Source of the DNA: an uncultured Alphaproteobacteria bacterium
GTDB lineage: Bacteria; Pseudomonadota; Alphaproteobacteria; SP197
Direction of reading: 5' to 3'
DNA: 64,000 nt
NCBI GenBank assembly: GCA_958295695.1
Contig: OY282363.1
Span: 1,177,156 to 1,241,155 of the forward strand
Shown: positions 17,388 through 26,567 of the stretch, one piece after another
Numbering within the stretch: the stretch's first letter is position 1
Layout of the letters: every line of letters starts with the position of its first letter
Made by a program: the position numbers and the translations under genes
The notes under the pieces: generated by a model
Database searches by the model: none
The model's input: the letters and a program-made list of their open reading frames with translations, nothing else
Told to the model about the DNA's origin: nothing

Positions 17388-18590
17388 TTGTCCGACGACC
17401 GTTATCCCGTCGTGCGCCTGAAGGCCGGCGCGCACAAGCGCCTCTCCCACGGCCATCCCTGGGCGTTTTCCAACGAGATCGTCATGGACCCGGCGGCCAA
17501 GGCGCTCGATCCGGGGACGCCGGTCGGGATCGCGGACGCGGACGGCCGGGCGCTCGGCGTCGCGCTGTTCAATCCGCGTTCGCTGATCGCCGCGCGCATG
17601 GTCTCGCGTTCGCCGGACCTGCGTCTCGATCGGGCCGAACTGCGCGACCGGATCGCGCGCGCCGCCGGGCTGCGCGAGCGCCTTTTCGACCGGCCGCACT
17701 ACCGGCTCGCCCACGCCGAGGCCGACGGCCTTCCGGGCCTCGCCATCGACCGCTATGGCGACGTGGCGGTCTGTCAGGTCAACACCGCCGGCATGGAGCG
17801 GCTCGCGGACGACTTGGCCGGGGCGCTGATGGAGGCCGTGGGCGTCGGGTCCGTCGTGCTGCGCGGCGACAGCCCCGTCCGGCGCCTGGAAGGGCTGGAG
17901 GAGTCCGTCCGGATCGTCGGCGCCCCGCCCGGCGAGACCGTGGAGGTCCTCGAGAACGGCCTCGTCTACCTCGCCGACCCCGTGAAGGGCCAGAAGACGG
18001 GATGGTTCTTCGACCAGCGCGACAACCGCGCGTTCCTGGCCCGTCTGGCGGACGGCGCGACGGTGCTCGACGTCTACGCCCATACCGGCGGCTTCGGCGT
18101 CGCCTGCGCGGCGGGCGGCGCCGCCCGCGTCACGATGGTCGACCGGTCCGAGCCGGGCCTCGCCCTGGCGCGGGCCGCCGCCGAGGCCAACGGCGTGGCG
18201 TCCGTCTCCGCCTTCGAGGCCGCCGACGCCTTCGAGGACCTGGCGCGCCGGCGCGACAGGGGGGAATCGTACGACGTCGTCGTGTGCGACCCGCCGGCTT
18301 TCGTGCGCGCGAAGAAGGACCTCGGCGCCGGCGCGCGGGGCTACCGCAAGCTCGCTCGGCTGGCGGCCCGCCTCGTCGCCCCCGGGGGCGTGCTCGCCGT
18401 GGCGAGCTGCTCGCATCGCATCGACCGGGACGCCTTCCGGTTCCAGGTGCGCCGGGGCCTCCAGGACGCGGGCCGCGACGGAGCGATCGTCCGCGACGCC
18501 GGCGCCGGCCCCGACCACCCGGTCCATGCGCAGCTCCCGGAAACGGCCTATCTGAAGTTCGTCTGCCTCAGCCTCGATCGGGCAGGGTGA
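17388..18590 (+). CDS. Class I rRNA methyltransferase, RlmI type
   Basis: 400 residues from TTG 17388, which has GGAG eight bases upstream and gives the usual family length; a GTG at 17343 would add 15 residues. The N-terminal PUA-like domain (VVRLKAGAHKRLSHGHPWAF) is followed by a Rossmann methyltransferase with LDVYAHTGGFGVACA as motif I and VVCDPPAF as motif IV. RlmI methylates a cytosine at C5 in 23S rRNA using S-adenosylmethionine. The catalytic cysteine is probably in VASCSHRI. The gene is divergent from cas3, and its last 23 bp overlap the convergent kinase gene. The exact target nucleotide is inferred from the family only. Confidence 0.85.
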   Translation: MSDDRYPVVRLKAGAHKRLSHGHPWAFSNEIVMDPAAKALDPGTPVGIADADGRALGVALFNPRSLIAARMVSRSPDLRLDRAELRDRIARAAGLRERLFDRPHYRLAHAEADGLPGLAIDRYGDVAVCQVNTAGMERLADDLAGALMEAVGVGSVVLRGDSPVRRLEGLEESVRIVGAPPGETVEVLENGLVYLADPVKGQKTGWFFDQRDNRAFLARLADGATVLDVYAHTGGFGVACAAGGAARVTMVDRSEPGLALARAAAEANGVASVSAFEAADAFEDLARRRDRGESYDVVVCDPPAFVRAKKDLGAGARGYRKLARLAARLVAPGGVLAVASCSHRIDRDAFRFQVRRGLQDAGRDGAIVRDAGAGPDHPVHAQLPETAYLKFVCLSLDRAG

Positions 18591-19962
18591 GCCGGAACCG
18601 CGTCCCTCCGGTCCCCGTCGCCGCCAGTTCCAGATCGCCGCCGTGGGCGCGCGCCAGCTCGCGCGCGATGGCGAGGCCGAGGCCCGTGCCGCGCGAACCC
18701 TCCGCGAAAGCCTGGAAGAGTTGCCGCCGCACGCGGTCGGGGACGCCGGGCCCGTCGTCCGAAATCTCGACGCGGGTCGCGCCGTCCCGGCGTTCGGCCG
18801 TCACGGAGACGGTTCCGCCGCCGTCGCCCATGGCCTCCGCGGCGTTGCGCGCGAGGTTGAGCAGGGCGCGGAACATCCGGTCCCGGTCGGCGTGGACCAC
18901 CACGGACGGATCGACCCCGTTGTCCCAGACGACGGCCGGCGAGCCGCGACCCGACAGGGCCTTCGCCACGTCGTCGACCAGCGGCGCGAGCTCGAAACGT
19001 CCGAGGTCGAGGCCGGGCTCGTCCGCGCGGGCGTAGCGCAGGGTGTCCTGGCAGAGCTTCACGGCGCGGTCGATGGCCGACAGCACGACGGGCGCCTGGC
19101 GCCGCACCTCGGGATCGTCCGACGCGCCGAGCCGGTCGGACACGAGGGCCGCGGTCGCCAGGATGTTGCGCAGGTCGTGGCTGATCTTGCTCACCGCCGA
19201 CCCCACCGCGGCGAGGCGGGTCCGCTGCCGCAGGGCCTGCCGCAGGCCGCGCTCCATCTCCGCGAGCTCGCGCTGGGCGATGCCGATCTCGTCGCCGCGG
19301 TCGGCGACGCGGATCGAGCGCGTCATGTCCTCGGGCGCCTCGCGGAAGGCGATGAGGCTCTCGGTCATGCGCTGGATCGGCCGCACCATGATCCGCTGCA
19401 GCGCCAGGAAGACGAGGCCCGCCGTGATGATCGAGATGACGATCGACAGGCCGAGCACGCGCCAGCCGAAGGCGATCATCTCGTGCTTGAGCGGCCCCGC
19501 CGACAGCACCAGCTCCAGCCGGATGTCGCCCTCCACGCGCCGGGGCCGGCCGGTCACCAGGACCATCGCGTCGTCCGGGCCCGAGAGAGCCCCGAACGTG
19601 TCGAGGAGCAGGCGCGGGACGGCGCCGCGCGAAAGATCGTAGCTGGCCGACACCGGCTCCGGGCGGCCGAGCACGAGGTAGGACGCCCGCTCCATCTTCA
19701 GCGCGATGGAGCTCACGCCGACATAGCCGAGCAGCTCGCTCTCCAGTTCCCCGGACATCTCGCCGCCCGGCGCCGCGCGCGCGGTCAGGATCGCCTGGTA
19801 GGCGCCGTCGACCTTCTCCTGAAGGTAGTCGATCCTGAAGCGCGAGACCGACGGCACGAAGATCAGGACTTCGGCGATCATCACGAAGACGACGGTGAGC
19901 GCGACCAGGCGCGCCGAAAGTCCGCGCCAGAAGCCGGGCATCTCGATACGGGCGCCTGCCAT
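18568..19962 (-). CDS. Orphan sensor histidine kinase
   Basis: 464 residues from ATG 19962. Two membrane helices (about 16-38 and 167-189) enclose a periplasmic sensor of roughly 125 residues. A HAMP linker (190-243) leads to the phosphoacceptor helix with H262 in SKISHDLRN, then N box (LLNLARNAAEAM), G1 (DDGPGVP) and G2 (GTGLGLAI) of the ATPase. All residues for autophosphorylation are present. No response regulator is adjacent, so the partner is elsewhere. The 3' end overlaps the end of the methyltransferase gene by 23 bp, tail to tail. Stimulus unknown. Confidence 0.9.
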   Translation of the reverse strand: MAGARIEMPGFWRGLSARLVALTVVFVMIAEVLIFVPSVSRFRIDYLQEKVDGAYQAILTARAAPGGEMSGELESELLGYVGVSSIALKMERASYLVLGRPEPVSASYDLSRGAVPRLLLDTFGALSGPDDAMVLVTGRPRRVEGDIRLELVLSAGPLKHEMIAFGWRVLGLSIVISIITAGLVFLALQRIMVRPIQRMTESLIAFREAPEDMTRSIRVADRGDEIGIAQRELAEMERGLRQALRQRTRLAAVGSAVSKISHDLRNILATAALVSDRLGASDDPEVRRQAPVVLSAIDRAVKLCQDTLRYARADEPGLDLGRFELAPLVDDVAKALSGRGSPAVVWDNGVDPSVVVHADRDRMFRALLNLARNAAEAMGDGGGTVSVTAERRDGATRVEISDDGPGVPDRVRRQLFQAFAEGSRGTGLGLAIARELARAHGGDLELAATGTGGTRFRLTLPDRG

Positions 19963-20015
19963 GGCGCGCACTATAGAAGCCCGGCATGCGGGCGCCAGCC
20001 GGCCCTGTCCCCGGC

Positions 20016-21437
20016 CTATCCGAACCTTCCGAGGAACCGGACCGCGCGCTTCATGCCGTCGCCGAACACCCTGGGCGTGTAGAACGAACCGGCGGCGCGC
20101 TTGTTGATCTCGCCCATCGTGGGGTAGGGCGCGATCATCCCGGCCATGGCGCCGATCTTGAGGCCGGCCGAGATCGAGAGGACCCAGGGCTGGATCAGGT
20201 CTCCGGCGCCGGCGCCCACGATCGAGGCTCCGAGGATCCGGCCCCTCTTGGTCGTCACCGCCTTGACGAAGCCTTCGGTGCGCCGCTCGGCGATGGCCCG
20301 GTCGTTCTCCCGGTAGGGGAAGCGCAGTACGGTAACGTCCCCGCGTTCCTTCCTCGCCCGGTCTTCCGTCATGCCGACATGGGCCATCTCGGGGTCCGTG
20401 TAGGTGACCCACGGCAGGGCCTCGAGGTTCACCTTCGACGGCATCCTGAGCAGGACGTTCCGGATCGCGACGCCGGCGTGATAATTCGCCAGATGGGTGA
20501 ACTGGAACCCGCCCGCGCAGTCGCCGATGGCGTAGACCTTCGGATTGGTCGTCCGGAGCCGCGCGTCGACCTCGATGCCCTGGCGGCCGAACTCGACGCC
20601 GGCGGCCTCGAGCCCCATGCCGTCGATGTTGGGGACGCGGCCGGCGGCGACCAGCAGGTGGCTACCCTCGATCTCGCGGGTCTCGCCGTCCTTCTCGTAG
20701 GCGATGGCGACGCGCCCCGCCCCGCCCGATACGCTCTTCACGGAAACCCGCTCGAGAAGCTCGACGCCATCGTCGACCAAGCCCTGCCTGACGACCGCGA
20801 CCAGCTCCGGGTCGTCCTTCGGCAGGATCGGCCCCATGTCGACGATCGTCACCCGGCTGCCGAGCCGCCGGTGCGCCTGCGCCATCTCGGAGCCGATCGG
20901 ACCGCCGCCGATGACGAGCAGATGTCCGGGCCGCGCGGTGTTGTCGAAAAGGGTCTCGTTGGTGAAGTAGGGCGCCGTGTCGAGGCCCGGGATCGGCGGC
21001 ACGGCCGCCCGGCTCCCGGTCGCGACCACGAAGCGGCGCGCCCGGATCGTGCGGCTTCCGGCCTCGACCGTGTCGCGCCCCGTGAAGCGGGCGCGCGCCG
21101 CGATCACGTCGACGCCGAAGCCCGCGTAGCGCTCGACCGAGTCGTTGGGTTCGATGGTCGCGATCACGTCCTTGACATGCCGGTTGACGGCGGCGAAATC
21201 GACCTCGGGATCGACCGCCCCGACGCCGAAACGGTCCGCGTGGCGCATGGCGTGCGCCGCGTGCCCCGCGGCGAGCAGCGCCTTCGACGGCACGCAGCCG
21301 AAGTTGAGGCAGTCGCCGCCCATCCTGTGGTCCTCGATCAGCGCCACCCTGGCGCCCATGTGGCTCGCGCCGTAGGCCGTGGACAATCCGCCGGAACCGG
21401 CGCCGATCACGCAGACGTCAAACCGCTCGTCGGCCAT
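20016..21437 (-). CDS. FAD-dependent pyridine nucleotide-disulfide oxidoreductase (dihydrolipoamide dehydrogenase/MerA-like)
   Basis: 473 residues. FAD-binding GAGSGG (12-17), redox-active C43-x4-C48 in GGDCLNFGCVPSK, NAD-binding GGGPIGSE and the second FAD site YAIGDCAGG are intact. At the C-terminus the usual HAHPT of lipoamide dehydrogenases reads APYPTMGE, so the catalytic His is missing, as in several MerA-like relatives. A mercury-binding C-terminal Cys pair is absent, so mercuric reductase is unlikely. It is 42 bp downstream of the TVP38/TMEM64 gene in one operon, a pairing I recall from many proteobacteria. Physiological substrate unknown. Confidence 0.85.
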   Translation of the reverse strand: MADERFDVCVIGAGSGGLSTAYGASHMGARVALIEDHRMGGDCLNFGCVPSKALLAAGHAAHAMRHADRFGVGAVDPEVDFAAVNRHVKDVIATIEPNDSVERYAGFGVDVIAARARFTGRDTVEAGSRTIRARRFVVATGSRAAVPPIPGLDTAPYFTNETLFDNTARPGHLLVIGGGPIGSEMAQAHRRLGSRVTIVDMGPILPKDDPELVAVVRQGLVDDGVELLERVSVKSVSGGAGRVAIAYEKDGETREIEGSHLLVAAGRVPNIDGMGLEAAGVEFGRQGIEVDARLRTTNPKVYAIGDCAGGFQFTHLANYHAGVAIRNVLLRMPSKVNLEALPWVTYTDPEMAHVGMTEDRARKERGDVTVLRFPYRENDRAIAERRTEGFVKAVTTKRGRILGASIVGAGAGDLIQPWVLSISAGLKIGAMAGMIAPYPTMGEINKRAAGSFYTPRVFGDGMKRAVRFLGRFG

Positions 21438-21479
21438 GGCGGTCTCCCGGTCGTGTCGGAAAGGAACGTGGAAGGGATG

Positions 21480-22208
21480 TCATGGGGCCGCGTCGCCTCC
21501 CCGGCGCGCCCTGATCTTCTTCACCACGACGGGCGCCAGCGAGATCGCGGCAAGCCCGGCCAGGCCGACGACGATCTCCGTGCTGACCGCGTCGGCGATC
21601 GAGAACTCTCCGTCTTCGGCGAGCACTTCGCCCAGGCCGTCGCCGATGACGGCGTAGACGGCCGTCCCCGGGACGATGCCGATGAACGTGGTGACGACGT
21701 ACATCCGCGTCCTCACGCCCAGGAACGCCGGCACGAGATTGACCACCCAGAAGGGGAACGCGGGCAGCAGGCGGAGGAACAGGAGATAGCTGAACTCGTC
21801 CTCGCGGAAGCCCTGCTCCATGCGCCCGGCATAGGGCTTGACCCGCTCCCAGAGCGCTTCGCCGAAGGATGTCTTCGCCACCAGGAAGACCGCCGTCGCC
21901 CCCGCCGTCGCCGCGACGACCGTGAAGGCGGCGCCGAGGAACCAGCCGAACAGGAAACCGCCCAGCAACGTGAACAACGACGCGGCCGGAAAGGAGATCC
22001 CGGTCAGAAACGCATAGGCGAGGATGTAGACCGCGACGGCGGCCGGGAAGTTGGCGGCGACGAAGTCCCGGAGATCGGCGTGGTTCCTCCGCAGCGCCTC
22101 GTAGGAGACGTGCTCGTGGCTCCCGGTCGCGAAGAACGCGATCAGCAGCCCGGCCACGACCGCCAGCGGCGCCAGCCGCCTGACGCCGCCGCGCTTCTTG
22201 CCGTTCAT
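21480..22208 (-). CDS. TVP38/TMEM64 (VTT-domain) family membrane protein
   Basis: 242 residues from ATG 22208 with GGGAG upstream. About five hydrophobic helices are seen (11-28, 55-75, 78-111, 148-165, 170-190, with a last one at 210-230). The VTT core is recognisable: FPAASLFTLLGGFLFGWFLG, then LFLRLLPAFPFWVVN with the conserved R-x-x-P-x-x-P pattern. Relatives include DedA proteins and eukaryotic lipid scramblases. The protein probably acts in the inner membrane on lipids or envelope redox balance with the reductase encoded downstream, but this is inference. Confidence 0.85.
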   Translation of the reverse strand: MNGKKRGGVRRLAPLAVVAGLLIAFFATGSHEHVSYEALRRNHADLRDFVAANFPAAVAVYILAYAFLTGISFPAASLFTLLGGFLFGWFLGAAFTVVAATAGATAVFLVAKTSFGEALWERVKPYAGRMEQGFREDEFSYLLFLRLLPAFPFWVVNLVPAFLGVRTRMYVVTTFIGIVPGTAVYAVIGDGLGEVLAEDGEFSIADAVSTEIVVGLAGLAAISLAPVVVKKIRARRGGDAAP

Positions 22209-22437
22209 GCCCTGCTCCCGGTTCACCCGCGTGCCGCCGCTTTCCGCCTCCGGGGGCGAACGCCCCGTCACGCCGGAGTCTATGGGGCGCGCCCGCGACC
22301 GCAAGAACCTCTCATAAATCGTTTGTGAAGAAAGGTGACGCCGTATCGCGTCGTTGACACCCTCCGGCCCGTCACCTATACAGCGCCGCCCCGCGCGGCC
22401 CGCCATGCCGCGCGGGAGGACCCGCGGAGAACCGACG

Positions 22438-22572
22438 GTGAAGCGCACCTTTCAGCCCAGCCGGATCGTCCGGAAGCGCCGGCACGGTTTCCGCGCCCGC
22501 ATGAAGACCGTGGCCGGCCGGCGTGTGCTCGCGCGTCGGCGCGCCAAGGGTCGCAAGCGCCTGTCAGCCTGA
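22438..22572 (+). CDS. rpmH: 50S ribosomal protein L34
   Basis: 44 residues from a GTG at 22438, which begins the invariant [19 protein letters not shown]. The ending [18 protein letters not shown] is typical. L34 binds 23S rRNA in the large subunit. It is the first gene of the conserved rpmH-rnpA-yidD-yidC cluster; five bases separate it from rnpA. Confidence 0.98.
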   Translation: MKRTFQPSRIVRKRRHGFRARMKTVAGRRVLARRRAKGRKRLSA

Positions 22573-22577
22573 GTTTC

Positions 22578-22937
22578 ATGCCCGGTGCCGTCGCGCGCCT
22601 GAAGCGGAGGCGTGACTACCTTCGCGTCGCCGCGGCGCGGCGCAAGACCGCGACGGCCGGCATGGTCGTGCAAGCCTGTCCGCGCGGCGACGACGGCGAC
22701 GGCGTCCGCGTCGGATTCACGGCGAGCCGCAAAGTCGGCAACGCCGTCCGCCGCAACCGCGCGCGCAGGCGGCTCAAGGCGCTGGCCGACGAGATTCTCC
22801 CGCGCCGGGGCGACCCCGCCACCGACTATGTGTTGATCGCGCGCCGGGCCACGGTCGAACGCGGTTTCGGCGACCTGCGCGGAGACCTCGAGACCGCGCT
22901 GGCGCGGCTCGCCGGCCCCGGAAGGACGCGGCCGTGA
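22578..22937 (+). CDS. rnpA: Ribonuclease P protein component
   Basis: 119 residues. The conserved RNR motif is R59-N60-R61 in [11 protein letters not shown], preceded by [13 protein letters not shown]. The protein assists RNase P RNA in trimming tRNA 5' leaders. ATG 22578 follows the rpmH stop by five bases, and the gene overlaps yidD by 4 bp (GTGA), so coupling is expected. Confidence 0.97.
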   Translation: MPGAVARLKRRRDYLRVAAARRKTATAGMVVQACPRGDDGDGVRVGFTASRKVGNAVRRNRARRRLKALADEILPRRGDPATDYVLIARRATVERGFGDLRGDLETALARLAGPGRTRP

Positions 22938-23185
22938 GCCGTCTCGCCGGCCATGTCGCGCTGGCGCTGATCGCGGTCTACCGCCACGGCGTCTCGCCAT
23001 TCGCGCCGCCGTCGTGCCGCTATCTGCCGACCTGCTCGGCCTACGCTTCCGAGGCCGTCGCGCGCCATGGGCCGTGGCGCGGCGGCTGGCTGGCGCTGAA
23101 GCGCGTGGCGCGTTGCCACCCTCTCGGCGGCCACGGCTACGATCCCGTGCCGGGACGCCATCACGGCCGCGAGCCCGGACGCTAG
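22934..23185 (+). CDS. yidD: Membrane protein insertion efficiency factor YidD
   Basis: 83 residues from GTG 22934. Family signature [15 protein letters not shown] with its cysteines, followed by [14 protein letters not shown], is intact. YidD is a small membrane-associated protein that helps YidC-dependent insertion. It sits between rnpA and yidC, the standard place. Confidence 0.96.
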   Translation: MSRLAGHVALALIAVYRHGVSPFAPPSCRYLPTCSAYASEAVARHGPWRGGWLALKRVARCHPLGGHGYDPVPGRHHGREPGR

Positions 23186-23194
23186 GGGGCCGCC

Positions 23195-24946
23195 GTGCAG
23201 CCGGAGCAGAAGAACGTCTGGCTCGCCATGGCGATCATCATTCTGATGTTCGTCGCCTGGCAGTTCATCTACGAGCTTCCCCGCATCCAGCAGCAACAGG
23301 AGGCGCTCCAGCGCCAGCAGGAGCTGGCCGAAACCGGCGGGGACCCGACCCTGCCCCAGGTCGGCGGCGTCGGGGAGGAGAGCCCGGAGGAGGGGACCGA
23401 GGTCGAGCTGACGCGCGAGAAGGCGCTCGCGCTCTCGGACCGCGTCCCGATCGCGACGGAGAGTCTCAGGGGATCGATCGCGCTCACCGGCGGGCGGATC
23501 GACGACCTCACCCTGCCGCGTTACAACGCCGAGGTCGAACCCGGCTCGCCGGAAGTGGTCCTTCTCTCGCCGGTCGGCGGACCGAGCCCCTACTTCGCCG
23601 AGTTCGGCTGGCTCGCCGACAACAGCGCCGGGATCGCGTTGCCCGACAAGGATACGGTGTGGCGGGCCGACGGCGCGACGCTCGCGCCGGGAAGCCCGGT
23701 CACGCTGACATGGGACAACGGCGCCGGGCTGGTCTTCGCCCGGACCTTCGCGCTCGACGACGAGTACATGTTCACCGTCACGCAGTCGGTCGCCAACACG
23801 GGCGACGCCTCGGTCGCGCTCCTGCCCTACGGCCGGATCAAGCGCTACGACACCCCGGCCACGCTGGGGTTCTACATCCTCCACGAGGGCCTGATCGGCG
23901 TGTTCAACGAGACCCTCGAGGAGGTCGACTACGACGATCTCTCCGACCCCGAGGAGCCGAACGAGATCGCCTACCGGAGCCCCAACGGCTGGATCGGGAT
24001 CACGGACAAGTACTGGCTGACGGCGCTCATCCCGGACCAGTCCGACCCGTTCGACGGACGCTTCCTGTACCACCTGGGCGGCGGCCGTACCGACACCTAC
24101 CAGGCGGACTTCTACCGCGGCCCGATCACCGCCGAGCCCGGCGCCACGATCATGGCCGAGGACAGGCTGTTCGCCGGCGCCAAGGTGGTGGTCGAGCTCG
24201 ACGCTTACGCCGAGAACCTGGGAATCCCGCTGTTCGACCGCGCCGTCGATTTCGGCTGGTTCTATTTCATGACCAAGCCGATCTTCTTCGTGCTGCTCTG
24301 GCTCAAGGGCCTCGCCGGCAACTTCGGCGTCGCGATCCTGCTGCTCACCGTCATCATCAAGGTCCTGTTCTTCCCGCTCGCCAACAAGTCCTACAAGGCG
24401 ATGAGCAGGATGCGGAAGCTCGCGCCCGAGATGAAGGCGTTGCGCGAACGCCACGCCGACGACAAGCAGAAGATGCAGCAGGAAATGATGGCCATGTACA
24501 AGCGGGAGAAGGTCAACCCCGCTTCGGGCTGCCTGCCGATCCTGATCCAGATCCCCGTCTTCTTCGCGCTCTACAAGGTGCTGTTCGTCACCATCGAGAT
24601 GCGCCATGCGCCGTTCTACGGCTGGATCGAGGACCTCTCCGCGCCCGATCCCACGGTCGTCTGGAACCTCTTCGGCCTCCTGCCCTTCGATCCGTCGGGC
24701 TTCCTGCCGGGCTTCCTGCTGATCGGCGCCTGGCCGTTCCTGATGGCCTGCACCATGTGGCTGCAGCAGAGGATCAGCCCGCAGCCGCCCGATCCGACCC
24801 AGGCGCGGATCTTCATGTTCATGCCGCTGATCTTCCTGTTCATCTTCGCCACGTTCCCGGCGGGACTCGTGATCTACTGGACTTGGAACAACCTACTCTC
24901 GATCGCCCAGCAGTGGTTCATCATGAAGAAGGAAGGCGTCGACTAG
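23195..24946 (+). CDS. yidC: Membrane protein insertase YidC
   Basis: 583 residues from GTG 23195. The N-terminal helix (about residues 8-27) anchors a large periplasmic beta domain of some 320 residues. The C-terminal insertase core has five membrane segments: WFYFMTKPIFFVLLWLKGL, VAILLLTVIIKVLFFPL, LPILIQIPVFFALYKVLF, the segment near GAWPFLMACTMW, and FMPLIFLFIFATFPAGLVIY. A basic loop with ALRERHADDKQKMQQEM matches the cytoplasmic hairpin. It inserts inner-membrane proteins alone or with SecYEG. Length fits alphaproteobacterial YidC. Confidence 0.98.
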   Translation: MQPEQKNVWLAMAIIILMFVAWQFIYELPRIQQQQEALQRQQELAETGGDPTLPQVGGVGEESPEEGTEVELTREKALALSDRVPIATESLRGSIALTGGRIDDLTLPRYNAEVEPGSPEVVLLSPVGGPSPYFAEFGWLADNSAGIALPDKDTVWRADGATLAPGSPVTLTWDNGAGLVFARTFALDDEYMFTVTQSVANTGDASVALLPYGRIKRYDTPATLGFYILHEGLIGVFNETLEEVDYDDLSDPEEPNEIAYRSPNGWIGITDKYWLTALIPDQSDPFDGRFLYHLGGGRTDTYQADFYRGPITAEPGATIMAEDRLFAGAKVVVELDAYAENLGIPLFDRAVDFGWFYFMTKPIFFVLLWLKGLAGNFGVAILLLTVIIKVLFFPLANKSYKAMSRMRKLAPEMKALRERHADDKQKMQQEMMAMYKREKVNPASGCLPILIQIPVFFALYKVLFVTIEMRHAPFYGWIEDLSAPDPTVVWNLFGLLPFDPSGFLPGFLLIGAWPFLMACTMWLQQRISPQPPDPTQARIFMFMPLIFLFIFATFPAGLVIYWTWNNLLSIAQQWFIMKKEGVD

Positions 24947-24992
24947 AGCGGGTCCGGCTTGGCCGGAACCGCTCCGAGGACGCGACCGCGCC

Positions 24993-25637
24993 ATGTCTGA
25001 CGAGCCCGACGTCCCCGGCGCGGGGCGGCTGCTGTTCGCGCGGCCATGCCGCTTCGTCGCCGCCGCGCCGACGCCCCATGCCCTGCCGGCGCCGGACCTG
25101 CCGGAAGTCGCCTTCGCGGGCCGCTCGAACGCCGGCAAGTCCTCCCTCATCAACGCTCTCACGGGTCGCGGGGCTCTCGCGCGCGCCTCGAAGACGCCGG
25201 GCCGGACCCGATCGGTCAACGTCTTCGATCTCGGCGGCAGGCTCCGCCTGATCGACCTGCCCGGCTACGGCTACGCCAGGGCGGGCCGGGTCGAGGTCGC
25301 GGCCTGGGCGCGCACGGTGGAGGCCTTTCTCGCGCACCGCGGCGCGCTGCGCCGGGTCTGCCTGCTGCTCGACGCCAGACGCGGACCGACCGACAACGAC
25401 CGGCGGGCCTGCGACCGCCTCGACAGGGTCGGCATGACCTACCAGCTCGTCCTGACGAAAGCCGACAAGGTGAAGCCGTCCGGACTGCCCGCGATCATCG
25501 ACAGGACCCGCGCCGAACTCGGCGGCGGGCCCGCCGCCTTTCCACGCATCCTGGCGACCAGCAGCCGGACCGGAGACGGCGTGGCCGGTCTGCGCGACGA
25601 ACTGGCCGCCTTGGCGGCGCCCGAGCCCGTGACATAA
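24993..25637 (+). CDS. engB: Ribosome biogenesis GTP-binding protein EngB (YsxC/YihA)
   Basis: 214 residues. G1 GRSNAGKS (43-50), switch TPGRT (68-72), G3 DLPGYG (88-93) and G4 TKAD (155-158) are all present. EngB is an essential GTPase for 50S assembly. It lies 46 bp after yidC and 9 bp before argB, in the order common among alphaproteobacteria. Confidence 0.97.
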   Translation: MSDEPDVPGAGRLLFARPCRFVAAAPTPHALPAPDLPEVAFAGRSNAGKSSLINALTGRGALARASKTPGRTRSVNVFDLGGRLRLIDLPGYGYARAGRVEVAAWARTVEAFLAHRGALRRVCLLLDARRGPTDNDRRACDRLDRVGMTYQLVLTKADKVKPSGLPAIIDRTRAELGGGPAAFPRILATSSRTGDGVAGLRDELAALAAPEPVT

Positions 25638-25646
25638 GGTGCGGCC

Positions 25647-26567
25647 ATGGACAAACGCGACATCGCCGGCAGGAACATCGGCGTCACCAAGCACTGGCTC
25701 CGCACCGCCCAGACCCTGGCCGAGGCCCTGCCCTACCTGCGCCAGTTTTCGGACCACACCTTCGTCATCAAGTACGGCGGGCACGCCATGGGCGACGACA
25801 AGCTCGCCCGCGATTTCGCCCGCGACATCGTCCTCATCAAGCAGGTCGGCATCAATCCGATCGTCGTGCACGGCGGCGGCCCGCAGATCGGCGCCATGCT
25901 CTCGCGCATGAACATCCAGTCGGAGTTCGTCGACGGGCTGCGCGTGACCGACCGGGAGTCCGTCGACATCGTCGAGATGGTGCTCGCCGGGTCGATCAAC
26001 AAGCAGATCGTCACGGCCATCAACGGGGAAGGCGGCCGCGCCATCGGCATCTCGGGCAAGGACGGCCGCCTGATCGAGGCGCGCAAGCTGCGCCGGGCCA
26101 AACGCGATCCGGATTCCAACATCGAGAAGATTCTCGACCTCGGTTTCGTCGGCGAACCGCGCAAGGTCAACGCCGACATCTTCCGCATCTTCGAGAACTC
26201 GGACGCGATTCCCGTGATCGCCCCGATCGGCGTCGGCGACGCCGGCGAGACTTACAACATCAACGCCGACTCCGCCGCGGGGGCGATTGCCGAGGCGGTC
26301 GGCGCCTCCAAGCTCCTGATGCTGACCGACATCGCCGGCGTGATGAACGGCGCGGGCCTGCTGATCTCGCAGATGAGCAGGGACGAGGCCAGGGGGCTCT
26401 TCCGCACCGGCGCCGTCACGGGCGGCATGATCCCGAAGCTGGAGACCTGCCTGAAGGCGCTCGACAACGGCGTCGGCGCCGCCCACGTGCTCGACGGCCG
26501 CATCCCCCACGTGCTGCTGCTGGAGCTGTTCACCGCCGACGGCACCGGCACCAAGATCGACGCGTGA
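25647..26567 (+). CDS. argB: Acetylglutamate kinase
   Basis: 306 residues. The phosphate-binding FVIKYGGHAM near residue 40 and VVHGGGPQI near 75, together with NINADSAAGAIAEAV, define the amino-acid kinase fold of ArgB. It phosphorylates N-acetylglutamate in arginine synthesis. The C-terminal part contains GLFRTGAVTGGMIPKL, typical of arginine-regulated members. The stop overlaps the start of the next gene (GTGA). Confidence 0.97.
   Translation: MDKRDIAGRNIGVTKHWLRTAQTLAEALPYLRQFSDHTFVIKYGGHAMGDDKLARDFARDIVLIKQVGINPIVVHGGGPQIGAMLSRMNIQSEFVDGLRVTDRESVDIVEMVLAGSINKQIVTAINGEGGRAIGISGKDGRLIEARKLRRAKRDPDSNIEKILDLGFVGEPRKVNADIFRIFENSDAIPVIAPIGVGDAGETYNINADSAAGAIAEAVGASKLLMLTDIAGVMNGAGLLISQMSRDEARGLFRTGAVTGGMIPKLETCLKALDNGVGAAHVLDGRIPHVLLLELFTADGTGTKIDA

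Noticed and set aside
20016-21437. Mercuric reductase
   Set aside because: No C-terminal cysteine pair, no N-terminal MerA metal-binding domain and no mer genes nearby.
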